Of a stretch of 34,121 nt of DNA, positions 15,323-22,305 are shown in pieces. The notes beneath the pieces were generated by a model. The model did no database searches and was not told where the DNA came from. It was given only the letters and a program-made list of their open reading frames with translations. The stretch is from an uncultured Eubacteriales bacterium (GTDB lineage Bacteria; Bacillota; Clostridia; Oscillospirales; CAG-382). Positions within the stretch are counted from its first letter, which is position 1, and every line of letters starts with the position of its first letter. The DNA lies in the NCBI GenBank assembly GCA_934444645.1, contig CAKSCV010000028.1, positions 1 through 34,121 of the forward strand. The letters are read 5' to 3'. The position numbers were made by a program, and so were the translations under genes.

Positions 15323-16858
15323 TTACACGGTTTGCCAATACTTGCGGTCAAGGCTGCGAAGTTGGATTGCCTGTGCGACATGTCTTTCACCGATGGTATC
15401 GCACGCATCCATATCGGCAATGGTTTTGGCAAGACGCAGAATGCGGTCGTAACCGCGCGCGGACAGACCCAAACGGTCAAAGGCTGCCGCAAGAACCGTG
15501 TCCGCCTTCTCATCGGTCACACAATATTCACGAATCATAGCCGGCGTCAGCTGGCCGTTTGCGTGTATGCCTGTGCCGGCATAGCGTTTGGTCATGCGCT
15601 CTCTCGCCCGCTCCACGCGTTTGCGGATCTCAGCCGACGCTTCGCGCGGTGTATTGTCGCGCAGGGTTTCGTAGGTGAGTGAACCGACCTCAATTTGAAT
15701 ATCGATGCGGTCGAGCATTGGTCCGGAAATCTTGGCAAGATATTGACTTCTGGCAAACGGCGTGCAGGTACACGTATGATCCGGACTGCCGAAATAGCCG
15801 CATTTACACGGGTTCATGGCACACACAAGCATGAATTTGCTCGGAAAGCGCATTCGGCCGTTGACGCGCGCGATGGTGACCGCGCCGTCCTCAATCGGCT
15901 GACGGAGCGCATCGGTACTGTCCTTTTTGAATTCGGCAAGCTCATCCAAAAACAGAACTCCGTTATGCGACAGCGAGATTTCGCCCGGCATGGGCGTTTT
16001 GCCGCCGCCGATAAGGCTTGCGGTGGACATGGTATGATGCGGCGAACGGAACGGACGGCTGACAACTAACGGCTTATCCTTGGGCAGTGCGCCGCAAACC
16101 GAGTGCACGCGCGTGGTTTCGATTGCTTCTTCAAAGCTCATGGGCGGCAAAATGCCGGGCAGCCGCTTGGCGAGCATGCTTTTGCCGGTGCCGGGAGGGC
16201 CGATGAGAAGCACATTATGCATTCCTGCCGCCGCAATCTCAAGTGCGCGTTTGGCATTTTCCTGTCCCTTGACATCGGAAAAATCCGGGATGCCGTCATA
16301 CGAAGCCGCCATCAATCCGCCGGTGTCAAGGACAGTCGGTTTGATCTGCATAAGACCGGTTAAATGTGCAATCAATTCATTGACATTATCCACGCCATAA
16401 ACCGTGATTCCGTCCACAACAGCCGCTTCTGCCGCGTTTTCGAGCGGCACATAGATTTCCTTGATACCGGCGGCCTTTGCAGCAAGGCACATGGACAAAA
16501 CACCGTACACACGCCGGATGCCGCCCGAAAGCGACAGCTCGCCGATAAAGCACTTGCCGTCGGTATCGGTGGTGGCAAGCACACTGCTTTTGAGAATGGC
16601 GAGCAAAATAGCAAGGTCGAAGCCGGTGCCCTGTTTGAGCCGGTCAGCCGGTGCAAGATTGACGGTAATGGCCGTCATGGGAAACTCAATTCCGGAGGAG
16701 CGGATAGCAGCCTTAATGCGTTCATACGCTTCGCGCACGGCTGCATCCGGAAGTCCCACAAGCGTAAATTTGGGAAACGTACCGGTAGCAAAGCATTCCA
16801 CGTCCACCATAAAGCCGTCAATTCCATAGACTGCTGCCGATTTTACCGTAACCGTCAT
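15323..16858 (-). CDS. comM: YifB/ComM family Mg-chelatase-like AAA+ ATPase
   Basis: This 511-aa cytosolic AAA+ protein belongs to the ComM/YifB family; ComM in naturally competent bacteria is a helicase promoting branch migration during DNA uptake. The N-terminal ribosomal-S5-like domain is at residues 1-165 (FTLVGLPDAAVREAYERIKA is typical). The ATPase follows with Walker A GPPGTGKS (220-227) and Walker B VLFLDELAEF near 300. The C-terminal Mg-chelatase lid carries RGYDRILRLAKTIAD. I chose ATG at 16858, 7 nt after GAGGT; a GTG three codons upstream has no site. It starts 28 nt after guaB and is probably co-transcribed with it. Its role in a Clostridium-type organism is not known from sequence. 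Confidence 0.92.
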   Translation of the reverse strand: MTVTVKSAAVYGIDGFMVDVECFATGTFPKFTLVGLPDAAVREAYERIKAAIRSSGIEFPMTAITVNLAPADRLKQGTGFDLAILLAILKSSVLATTDTDGKCFIGELSLSGGIRRVYGVLSMCLAAKAAGIKEIYVPLENAAEAAVVDGITVYGVDNVNELIAHLTGLMQIKPTVLDTGGLMAASYDGIPDFSDVKGQENAKRALEIAAAGMHNVLLIGPPGTGKSMLAKRLPGILPPMSFEEAIETTRVHSVCGALPKDKPLVVSRPFRSPHHTMSTASLIGGGKTPMPGEISLSHNGVLFLDELAEFKKDSTDALRQPIEDGAVTIARVNGRMRFPSKFMLVCAMNPCKCGYFGSPDHTCTCTPFARSQYLAKISGPMLDRIDIQIEVGSLTYETLRDNTPREASAEIRKRVERARERMTKRYAGTGIHANGQLTPAMIREYCVTDEKADTVLAAAFDRLGLSARGYDRILRLAKTIADMDACDTIGERHVAQAIQLRSLDRKYWQTV

Positions 16859-16886
16859 GCACCGCACCTCGTTTTCGTTTTTGAAA

Positions 16887-18383
16887 TTACTGTTTTGCCG
16901 TCTTTAACATAACGTCATGATAGCCGCCTTCGACGATACTGGTTGCCGAAACAAGCGTGATTTTGGCGTTTTTCTGCAAATCGGGGATGGTTGTCACGCC
17001 GCAGTTGCACATGGTGGATTTGACCTTATAAAGGCTCTTTGCGACGTTGTCATGCAGGCTTCCGGCATAGGTGACATACGAGTCCACGCCCTCTTCAAAC
17101 GAGAGCTTTGCCTTGCCGCCGAGGTCATACCGCTGCCAGTTGCGTGCGCGGTTGGAGCCTTCGCCCCAATATTCCTTGACGTAGGTGCCGTTGATGTTGA
17201 GCTTGGACGTCGGGCTTTCATCAAAACGGGCAAAATAGCGGCCGAGCATCATGAAGTCCGCGCCCATGGCAAGCGCAAGGGTCATATGGTAATCGTGCAC
17301 GATGCCGCCGTCCGAGCAGACCGGAACGTATACACCGGTCTTTTCAAAATATTCGTCACGCGCCTTGACCACGTCAATGAGTGCCGTCGCCTGGCCGCGG
17401 CCGATACCCTTTTGTTCACGCGTGATACAGATCGAGCCGCCGCCGATACCGACCTTGACAAAGTCAGCGCCTGCTTCGGCAAGGAAAAGGAAGCCGTCGC
17501 GGTCGACCACGTTTCCGGCACCGACCTTCACCTTGTCGCCATAGGTCTTGCGGATGAAGTCGAGCGTTTTTTTCTGCCAGCAGCTGTAGCCTTCGGAGGA
17601 ATCGATGCAAAGCACGTCCGCACCGGCAGCCACAAGTGCCGGAACGCGTTTTTCATAGTCGAGCGTATTGATACCGGCACCGACAATGTAGCGTTTTTGA
17701 TCGTCGAGCAGTTCGCCGGGATTATCTTTGTGTTCGGAATAGTCCTTGCGGAAAACCATGTATAACAGCTTGCCGTTTTCGTCGATGATGGGCAGCGAAT
17801 TGAGCTTATGTTCCCAGATAATGTCGTTGGCGACTTTCAAAGTCGTTCCCGAAGGAGCGGTGATCAGGCGTTCGCGCGGCGTCATGAACTCTTTCACGCG
17901 CACATCGGTGGACATACGGCTGACGCGGTAATCGCGGCTGGTGACGATACCGAGAAGCGTACCGTTCGGAGAGCCGTCGTCGGTAACGGCAATGGTATTG
18001 TGACCGGTGCGTTCGACAAGCTCGATCACATCGGAAAGCGTGTTTTCCGGTGTCAGATTGGAGTCGCTGACCACAAAACCGGCTTTGTAGCTTTTGACAC
18101 GGGCAACCATAGCCGCTTCATCTTCAATCGACTGCGAGCCGTAAATGAAGGACACGCCGCCTTCCTTTGCAAGAGCGATGGCCATGGTGTCGTTGGAAAC
18201 CGACTGCATGATTGCCGAAACAAGCGGAATGCTCATTTCAATGGCGGATTTTTCGCCTTTTTTGTATTTGACAAGCGGCGTTTTCAAAGAAACGTTGGCC
18301 GGAATACAATCCTCGGAGGTATATCCGGGAACGAGGAGATATTCACTGAAAGTATGCGACGGTTCGTCAAAATAATATGCCAT
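16887..18383 (-). CDS. guaB: Inosine-5'-monophosphate dehydrogenase
   Basis: This 498-aa cytosolic enzyme oxidises IMP to XMP with NAD+, the committed step to GMP. The barrel is interrupted by a CBS-domain pair at about residues 95-205. The catalytic loop GGGSICITREQKGIGRG carries the nucleophile Cys319. The phosphate-binding DGGIVHDYHMTLALAMGADF and the mobile flap with GEGSNRARNWQRY follow. The start is ATG with AAAGGA 9 nt upstream. It heads an operon with comM. Together with hpt, which makes IMP, it covers purine salvage and GMP supply. I see no purine riboswitch in the 60-nt leader. Confidence 0.95.
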   Translation of the reverse strand: MAYYFDEPSHTFSEYLLVPGYTSEDCIPANVSLKTPLVKYKKGEKSAIEMSIPLVSAIMQSVSNDTMAIALAKEGGVSFIYGSQSIEDEAAMVARVKSYKAGFVVSDSNLTPENTLSDVIELVERTGHNTIAVTDDGSPNGTLLGIVTSRDYRVSRMSTDVRVKEFMTPRERLITAPSGTTLKVANDIIWEHKLNSLPIIDENGKLLYMVFRKDYSEHKDNPGELLDDQKRYIVGAGINTLDYEKRVPALVAAGADVLCIDSSEGYSCWQKKTLDFIRKTYGDKVKVGAGNVVDRDGFLFLAEAGADFVKVGIGGGSICITREQKGIGRGQATALIDVVKARDEYFEKTGVYVPVCSDGGIVHDYHMTLALAMGADFMMLGRYFARFDESPTSKLNINGTYVKEYWGEGSNRARNWQRYDLGGKAKLSFEEGVDSYVTYAGSLHDNVAKSLYKVKSTMCNCGVTTIPDLQKNAKITLVSATSIVEGGYHDVMLKTAKQ

Positions 18384-18449
18384 AACTCTATTTCCTTTCT
18401 GTTTGGCTTTGCCCTCCGTCGGGCGGAAGTATTTTTTCTTATTTTATCT

Positions 18450-18478
18450 ATTTTACCGCGTTTATGCCGTTAAGTCAA
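18450..18478 (-). promoter_or_regulatory. Promoter of guaB
   Basis: On the minus strand, TTGACT (18478-18473), a 17-nt spacer and TAAAAT (18455-18450) give a start near 18443 and a leader of about 60 nt. Confidence 0.85.
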
Positions 18479-18519
18479 GGGATTTTTATACGGTTCGCGG
18501 AATTTCGTCAATTTATAAC

Positions 18520-18557
18520 AAAACGCCTCACTCGTTTTCGGGCAATATGGCGTTTTT
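18520..18557. terminator. Hairpin with A/T-flanked stem upstream of guaB
   Basis: An 8-bp stem (AAAACGCC, 18520-18527, with GGCGTTTT, 18549-18556) encloses a 21-nt loop. It lies between the peptidase operon and the guaB promoter and may be a second terminator, but the long loop makes that weak. Confidence 0.4.
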
Positions 18558-18600
18558 GCGGACGCTTTTTCCTCCTGTGTACTCCGCCTTATACAAAAGC

Positions 18601-18643
18601 TCCCTTAACGCCGTTCCGAACGAATCGGAACGACCCTAAGGGA
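18601..18643 (-). terminator. Two-tier hairpin after the peptidase gene
   Basis: An outer 7-bp stem (TCCCTTA, 18601-18607, with TAAGGGA, 18637-18643) and an inner 8-bp stem (CGTTCCGA, 18612-18619, with TCGGAACG, 18625-18632) sit 3 nt after the stop at 18647. On the minus strand it is followed by GCTTTTG, a short U-tract. Probable terminator of the kinase/peptidase operon. Confidence 0.6.
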
Positions 18644-18646
18644 CAC

Positions 18647-19129
18647 TCATTTGCCGAAGAACGGTTTAATCGGGCGATACAAGGGATACAGCACCCGCTT
18701 CACAGCCGCTGTGACACGCCGAAAGGGCTTTGCGGCATACAGACGGCGGATTTTCTTTTGATAAGCCGGATCGGTGACTTTTTGGCATTCACCGTCCTTG
18801 TAAACAGCGGTCACCTTGGCGATCAATGCCGTTTTCGGAACGTTTTTTTCGATCACCAGCTGATTGTCGCCGCACATATCGTAGTAATCGCCGTGTTCAG
18901 CCACGATACGGTGCAGCACATACTGTCCGGCGGCTCTTTGGTACAGCACGGCATCCCAAACCGCGACCTCGGTCGGCTTTGCAAGCATGACCGAATCCTT
19001 GCCTTCGACAATGGTCGGCAGCATACTTCTTCCGCGCGGATACAAACGAAATTCGCTGCCCGTTTCCAGCACCTCACGGATAATCGGCACCAAATCGTCC
19101 ATATGGAGAGCACTTATTTTCTCATTCAT
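18647..19129 (-). CDS. S24/S26-family serine peptidase-like protein, no membrane anchor
   Basis: This 160-aa protein has the signal-peptidase/LexA-type fold. The motif YPRGRSMLPTI places a candidate catalytic Ser at 35, and YVLHRIV places a His at 73, the arrangement of ER-type (SipW-like) Ser/His enzymes rather than Ser/Lys. MCGDNQ (85-90) is the conserved strand with the usual Gly-Asp. Unlike true signal peptidases it has no N-terminal transmembrane segment, and its C-terminal 35 residues are very basic. I chose ATG at 19129 because it overlaps the stop of the upstream kinase gene by 8 nt (translational coupling) and matches the domain start. Its substrate is unknown; the partner gene suggests a peptide-modification or maturation role. 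Confidence 0.75.
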   Translation of the reverse strand: MNEKISALHMDDLVPIIREVLETGSEFRLYPRGRSMLPTIVEGKDSVMLAKPTEVAVWDAVLYQRAAGQYVLHRIVAEHGDYYDMCGDNQLVIEKNVPKTALIAKVTAVYKDGECQKVTDPAYQKKIRRLYAAKPFRRVTAAVKRVLYPLYRPIKPFFGK

Positions 19130-19835
19130 GGCAATCGGCCTCGTGCAGTGCCTGATACGCAATTTCGGCAGCTTCGACCTCCATGTTGCATTTGAGAAGG
19201 AAGGTCGGTGTGCTGTCAATCAGCTTTCCGGCAAGATCGAGCGTTTTTTCCGCTTCTTCACGCTCTTTCGGCAAAAGGAGCTGCACAAACAGCCGCGATA
19301 CCGCGTCGCGGTTAGGCAGACGTGCGATGCTGTTTTGCGGTGCGCGTTCGATAAAGCAAATGCCGGCAAGCGGTGCTTTGGTATTGACCTGATAGTTCTC
19401 CTTGCCGCACCACGGTGTGCCGTAAATCCAGAATTTACCGTCCTGCAGGCGCAATAACGGTTTATCACCGTTGATGATGCGTGCGTCCGGAAAGGCTTCT
19501 AACCACAGCCGCGAATGCGTGGTCTTCCCTGTTCCGCTTTTGGCGCAGAAGGCATACGCTTTTCCGCCGCGCTCCACCACCGACGCGTGTAAAATAATGC
19601 CGTCAAACGAAAGCAGCTTTTTGGCAATGCAGCGATAAATCGAAAGGCCTTCGAGATAACCGTCGGTGGCTGTCGGAACGACCTTGCGGTCGGCTTCGTA
19701 TTCGTCCGGATTCGGATATGCGGTCATATCGGCCGCAGCACCGGCAGGCGCAAGATACTCCCTGCAAATGCGCGCGGTATAGGGATGTTCATTGTGAATA
19801 TCGATATTAAGATCCGCCATACGGTAAATTGCCAT
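19122..19835 (-). CDS. HprK-like P-loop kinase
   Basis: This 237-aa protein resembles the kinase domain of HPr kinase/phosphorylase. It has Walker A AKSGTGKT (residues 98-105, Lys104), INGDKPLL with an acidic residue at 124, and the subgroup-specific WIYGTPWCGK (about 136-145). It lacks the N-terminal half of true HprK and is too short for it, so regulation of HPr is unlikely. Homologues of this short type occur in peptide biosynthetic clusters, such as the kinase of paeninodin-type lasso peptides, where they phosphorylate a precursor peptide. The start is ATG with AGAGAGG 10 nt upstream. Its stop overlaps the peptidase start. No PqqD-like recognition protein or precursor peptide is adjacent. 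The substrate is not known. Confidence 0.75.
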   Translation of the reverse strand: MAIYRMADLNIDIHNEHPYTARICREYLAPAGAAADMTAYPNPDEYEADRKVVPTATDGYLEGLSIYRCIAKKLLSFDGIILHASVVERGGKAYAFCAKSGTGKTTHSRLWLEAFPDARIINGDKPLLRLQDGKFWIYGTPWCGKENYQVNTKAPLAGICFIERAPQNSIARLPNRDAVSRLFVQLLLPKEREEAEKTLDLAGKLIDSTPTFLLKCNMEVEAAEIAYQALHEADCHE

Positions 19836-19874
19836 GTCCGCGATTCCTCTCTGACTATAAATTCATACAAGGAT

Positions 19875-19903
19875 ATTATACAAAATTACCGGTGAATTGT
19901 CAA
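19875..19903 (-). promoter_or_regulatory. Promoter of the HprK-like kinase/peptidase operon
   Basis: On the minus strand, TTGACA (19903-19898), a 17-nt spacer and TATAAT (19880-19875) match the sigma-A consensus exactly. The start is near 19868, about 33 nt before the ATG at 19835. Confidence 0.92.
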
Positions 19904-19923
19904 GTTTTTTTGTGAACGGCATA

Positions 19924-19948
19924 ACAGCCGGAGACAAGCCCCGGCTGT
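19924..19948. terminator. Hairpin after the zinc-ribbon gene
   Basis: An 8-bp perfect stem (ACAGCCGG, 19924-19931, with CCGGCTGT, 19941-19948) with a 9-nt loop lies between the GH27 operon and the next promoter. On the minus strand the U-tract is poor (TTATG); on the plus strand it is better (TTTGTCGTTTTTT). Confidence 0.55.
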
Positions 19949-19978
19949 TTGTCGTTTTTTCGCGGCAAGCCTCCGATA

Positions 19979-20176
19979 TTATGGAAACAGCGTACAGCCG
20001 AGCCGCTTGAAATACGCCGCCATATTATCCAAATCCGCTTCGCTTAACTTATACAGCCTTGCCAAGCAGGTTTTGCACAGAAACGTTTTTGTTCCGCGGT
20101 TGATGAGCTTTCGCGTAAGGGCGATTTCATAGGCACTCACCGGTTTTCCGCAGGTATGGCAAACATCTTCGTTCAT
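19979..20176 (-). CDS. Small zinc-ribbon protein
   Basis: This 65-aa protein has two CxxC pairs (Cys6/Cys9 in CHTCGK and Cys34/Cys37 in FLCKTCLA), a zinc-ribbon layout, followed by a helical tail. I do not recognise the family. It begins 4 nt after the GH27 stop with no Shine-Dalgarno of its own, so it is probably translated by coupling. The ATG at 20176 is preferred because an earlier in-frame start would run deep into the GH27 gene. A link to sugar metabolism is not implied by its sequence. Confidence 0.7.
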   Translation of the reverse strand: MNEDVCHTCGKPVSAYEIALTRKLINRGTKTFLCKTCLARLYKLSEADLDNMAAYFKRLGCTLFP

Positions 20177-20180
20177 GTTG

Positions 20181-21320
20181 TTACGCACGTTCGATATGCA
20201 AGCGCAACATAGTGCAGTCGTGCGGCGCAAGCGTGACGTTATAGGCATCCTTCAGATAGCCCTTGTCTTCGCCGGTAAACACATCGGTCATATGCAGCTT
20301 CACACCGCAGCCGACCGGAAAGCCGATTTCCTGCTCATACAGGCTGTTCCAGCATTCGCCGTCGCCGAAGTTGAAGATGCCGACGATATAATCGCCGTCC
20401 GAAAGCAATTTGATATACTTCTTCATCGAGCCGGAATTCCAATAGTTGGTTTTGATCTCAAACGGCGGACGCGCATCCGGATCTTGGTCAATGGCTATGA
20501 GACGTGGATTGGTCATGAGGTCATGGCAGTAATCCGACAGAGCGCGGATATCGCCGCCCATCATTAACGGCGACGAAGCGAGGCACCAAAGGGCGAAATG
20601 CGTCTTGTATTCGGTGTCGCCGCAGGCATTCTCCTTGCCGACGTTGCCCTTGCCGTACATACCGCACACAAGCATATCCAAATCGTTGAAGCAGCCGGCG
20701 CCGTTCATGGCAAGACCGGTATGCACCTGACCGAGGAAAATGCTCTTGACCGACTCAAAGACATCGAAAATATCGCCGGTCGAACGGTACATATGCGCTC
20801 CGACGCTGTTCATCCATTCCCAACAGTTATCCGTGCCCCAGTTGCAGGCTGAGAACAGGATGTCTCGGCCGGAGGCGCGAAGCGCGTTTGCCATGGTAAG
20901 ATACGCAAGCTTGCCGTCGCCGGTATCGGGGAAATAGCAGAAATCGTATTTTAAGAAATCCACGCCCCAGGACGCAAAGGTTGCGGCATCCTTGAACTCA
21001 TAGCCGTAGCTGGACGGATAACCGGCACAAGTGTGATAGCCGGCGCAGGAATACATGCCGAATTTGAGGCCTTTGGAATGAATATAATCCGCCAAAAATT
21101 TCATGCCGTGCGGAAACTTTTCCGGATCCGGCACCAGACAGCCGTTTTCGTCGCGCTGCTTTAACGACCAGCAGTCGTCGATGACAACGTATTCGTATCC
21201 GGCATCCTTATAGCCCTTTTCGACCATCTGATCGGCCGATTCCATAACCAGTTGTTCGTTGATGTTCTGTCCGAAGGTGTTCCAGGTGTTCCAGCCCATC
21301 GGCGGTGTTTTGATATGCAT
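20181..21320 (-). CDS. GH27 alpha-galactosidase (cytosolic)
   Basis: This 379-aa enzyme removes terminal alpha-galactosyl residues, for example from raffinose-family sugars or galactomannan fragments. The N terminus PPMGWNTWNTF is a family hallmark. The nucleophile is Asp126 in FLKYDFCYF, and the acid/base Asp lies in CFNDLDML (Asp213 or Asp215). MGGDI and IDQDP follow as usual. The C terminus is a small beta domain. There is no signal peptide, so it works on imported oligosaccharides. The start is ATG with AAAGGAG upstream. It is divergent from an AraC gene that probably controls it. A beta-L-arabinopyranosidase activity is known in GH27 and cannot be ruled out. Confidence 0.92.
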   Translation of the reverse strand: MHIKTPPMGWNTWNTFGQNINEQLVMESADQMVEKGYKDAGYEYVVIDDCWSLKQRDENGCLVPDPEKFPHGMKFLADYIHSKGLKFGMYSCAGYHTCAGYPSSYGYEFKDAATFASWGVDFLKYDFCYFPDTGDGKLAYLTMANALRASGRDILFSACNWGTDNCWEWMNSVGAHMYRSTGDIFDVFESVKSIFLGQVHTGLAMNGAGCFNDLDMLVCGMYGKGNVGKENACGDTEYKTHFALWCLASSPLMMGGDIRALSDYCHDLMTNPRLIAIDQDPDARPPFEIKTNYWNSGSMKKYIKLLSDGDYIVGIFNFGDGECWNSLYEQEIGFPVGCGVKLHMTDVFTGEDKGYLKDAYNVTLAPHDCTMLRLHIERA

Positions 21321-21393
21321 AGCAAATACTCCTTTTCAAAAATATGTGTCATATTCGTACAAGTTGCGTTTCGTATTTCTTTCTCCGTAAAAA

Positions 21394-21422
21394 ATTGTAT
21401 CATAAAATGCTAAAAATGTCCA
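21394..21422 (-). promoter_or_regulatory. Promoter of the GH27 gene
   Basis: On the minus strand, TGGACA (21422-21417), a 17-nt spacer and TACAAT (21399-21394) give a start near 21388 and a leader of about 67 nt. Confidence 0.8.
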
Positions 21423-21452
21423 TTGATTTTTGTATCCAATGTATGTTAAAAT
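21423..21452 (+). promoter_or_regulatory. Promoter of the divergent AraC gene
   Basis: TTGATT (21423-21428), an 18-nt spacer and TAAAAT (21447-21452) lie back to back with the GH27 -35 box. The start would be near 21459. Confidence 0.65.
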
Positions 21453-21458
21453 GTATCC
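21431..21458. promoter_or_regulatory. Candidate AraC-type operator (direct repeat)
   Basis: TGTATCC occurs at 21431-21437 and 21452-21458, 21 bp apart (two helical turns), the layout of AraC-family half-sites. The repeats overlap the AraC gene's own -10 and lie about 43-70 bp upstream of the GH27 start, fitting autorepression plus activation. Confidence 0.55.
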
Positions 21459-21488
21459 GATTCAGGGAGTAAAAGGAGTGACCACACC

Positions 21489-22262
21489 ATGCGGAGCAAG
21501 CATGAAATCGCGCTCATCAACCGGCATTACCGCGAGATAAATCCGCTTGATTTCGGCGAACAGGAATGTGCGCCCAATCACACCTACGGACCGGCCATCC
21601 GCCGGTACACACTCATTCATTTTGTGATTTCCGGAAAAGGATGTTTTACCAACGGCAGCGGCCTGCATCAGCTTCATGCAGGCGAAGCGTTCATCATCCG
21701 TCCCGGCGAGGTAACCGTTTATGCGGCGGACGAGACCGAGCCGTGGCACTATCTTTGGATCGGCTTCAACGGCGCACTGTCACATCGTTTTGCCGAGCTG
21801 CCGTGTGTGATCACGCCGCCCGCCGGCGTCCATAAAAAGCTGCGGGAGGTTTTTTCCTACAACGGCACCGCAGAGGAATACTTAGCCGGACGGCTGTTTG
21901 AACTGTATGCGTATCTGTTCAACGGCACCAAAAGCAGAGAAGACTACATTTTGAAAATCCAGAACTATGTGGAGACCAACTACAATACACAATGCGATGT
22001 AGCCGACATTGCGGCGGTCGTCGGATTGGAGCGGCATTATTTAGCACGCCTTTTCAAGCAAAAGACGGGCGGCACATTAAAAGAATACATCACCGAAAAA
22101 CGCATGGAGGAAGCTGCACAGCTTTTGGAAGCCGGAAACACGGTCGGCTATACGGCACAGATGATCGGTTACAGCGATCCGTTTGTGTTTTCGAAGACCT
22201 TCAAAAAGCGGTTCGGAATGCCGCCCGGCGAATGGAAAACAAAGGAAAAAAACGACGAATAA
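21489..22262 (+). CDS. AraC-family transcriptional regulator (divergent from GH27)
   Basis: This 257-aa protein has an N-terminal AraC-type cupin (about 30-100, with HFVISGKGCFTNGSG and GEAFIIRPGEVTVYAADE). The C-terminal double HTH is at about 155-250, with DVADIAAVVGLERHYLARLF as the first helix-turn-helix and AQMIGYSDPFVFSKTFKKRF as the second. The start is ATG with AAAGGAG about 9 nt upstream. It is transcribed away from the GH27 alpha-galactosidase gene. By analogy with MsmR/RafR-type regulators it should respond to an alpha-galactoside, which is an inference. Confidence 0.92.
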   Translation: MRSKHEIALINRHYREINPLDFGEQECAPNHTYGPAIRRYTLIHFVISGKGCFTNGSGLHQLHAGEAFIIRPGEVTVYAADETEPWHYLWIGFNGALSHRFAELPCVITPPAGVHKKLREVFSYNGTAEEYLAGRLFELYAYLFNGTKSREDYILKIQNYVETNYNTQCDVADIAAVVGLERHYLARLFKQKTGGTLKEYITEKRMEEAAQLLEAGNTVGYTAQMIGYSDPFVFSKTFKKRFGMPPGEWKTKEKNDE

Positions 22263-22265
22263 AGC

Positions 22266-22300
22266 AAGGAGCGGAAAACCTGCCGGTTTTCCGCTCCTTT
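22266..22300. terminator. Bidirectional terminator
   Basis: A 15-bp stem (AAGGAGCGGAAAACC, 22266-22280, with the matching GGTTTTCCGCTCCTT) has a TGCC tetraloop and a short T tail. It serves the AraC gene (plus) and the convergent SLH gene (minus). Confidence 0.88.
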
Positions 22301-22305
22301 TCGTA

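Noticed and set aside
18384..18449. Purine riboswitch in the guaB leader
   Set aside because: The leader is only about 60 nt and has none of the conserved purine-aptamer loops.
19130..19219. N-terminal extension of the S24/S26 peptidase
   Set aside because: It would lie wholly inside the kinase gene and lacks a ribosome binding site. The ATG at 19129 overlaps the kinase stop, as expected for coupled genes.
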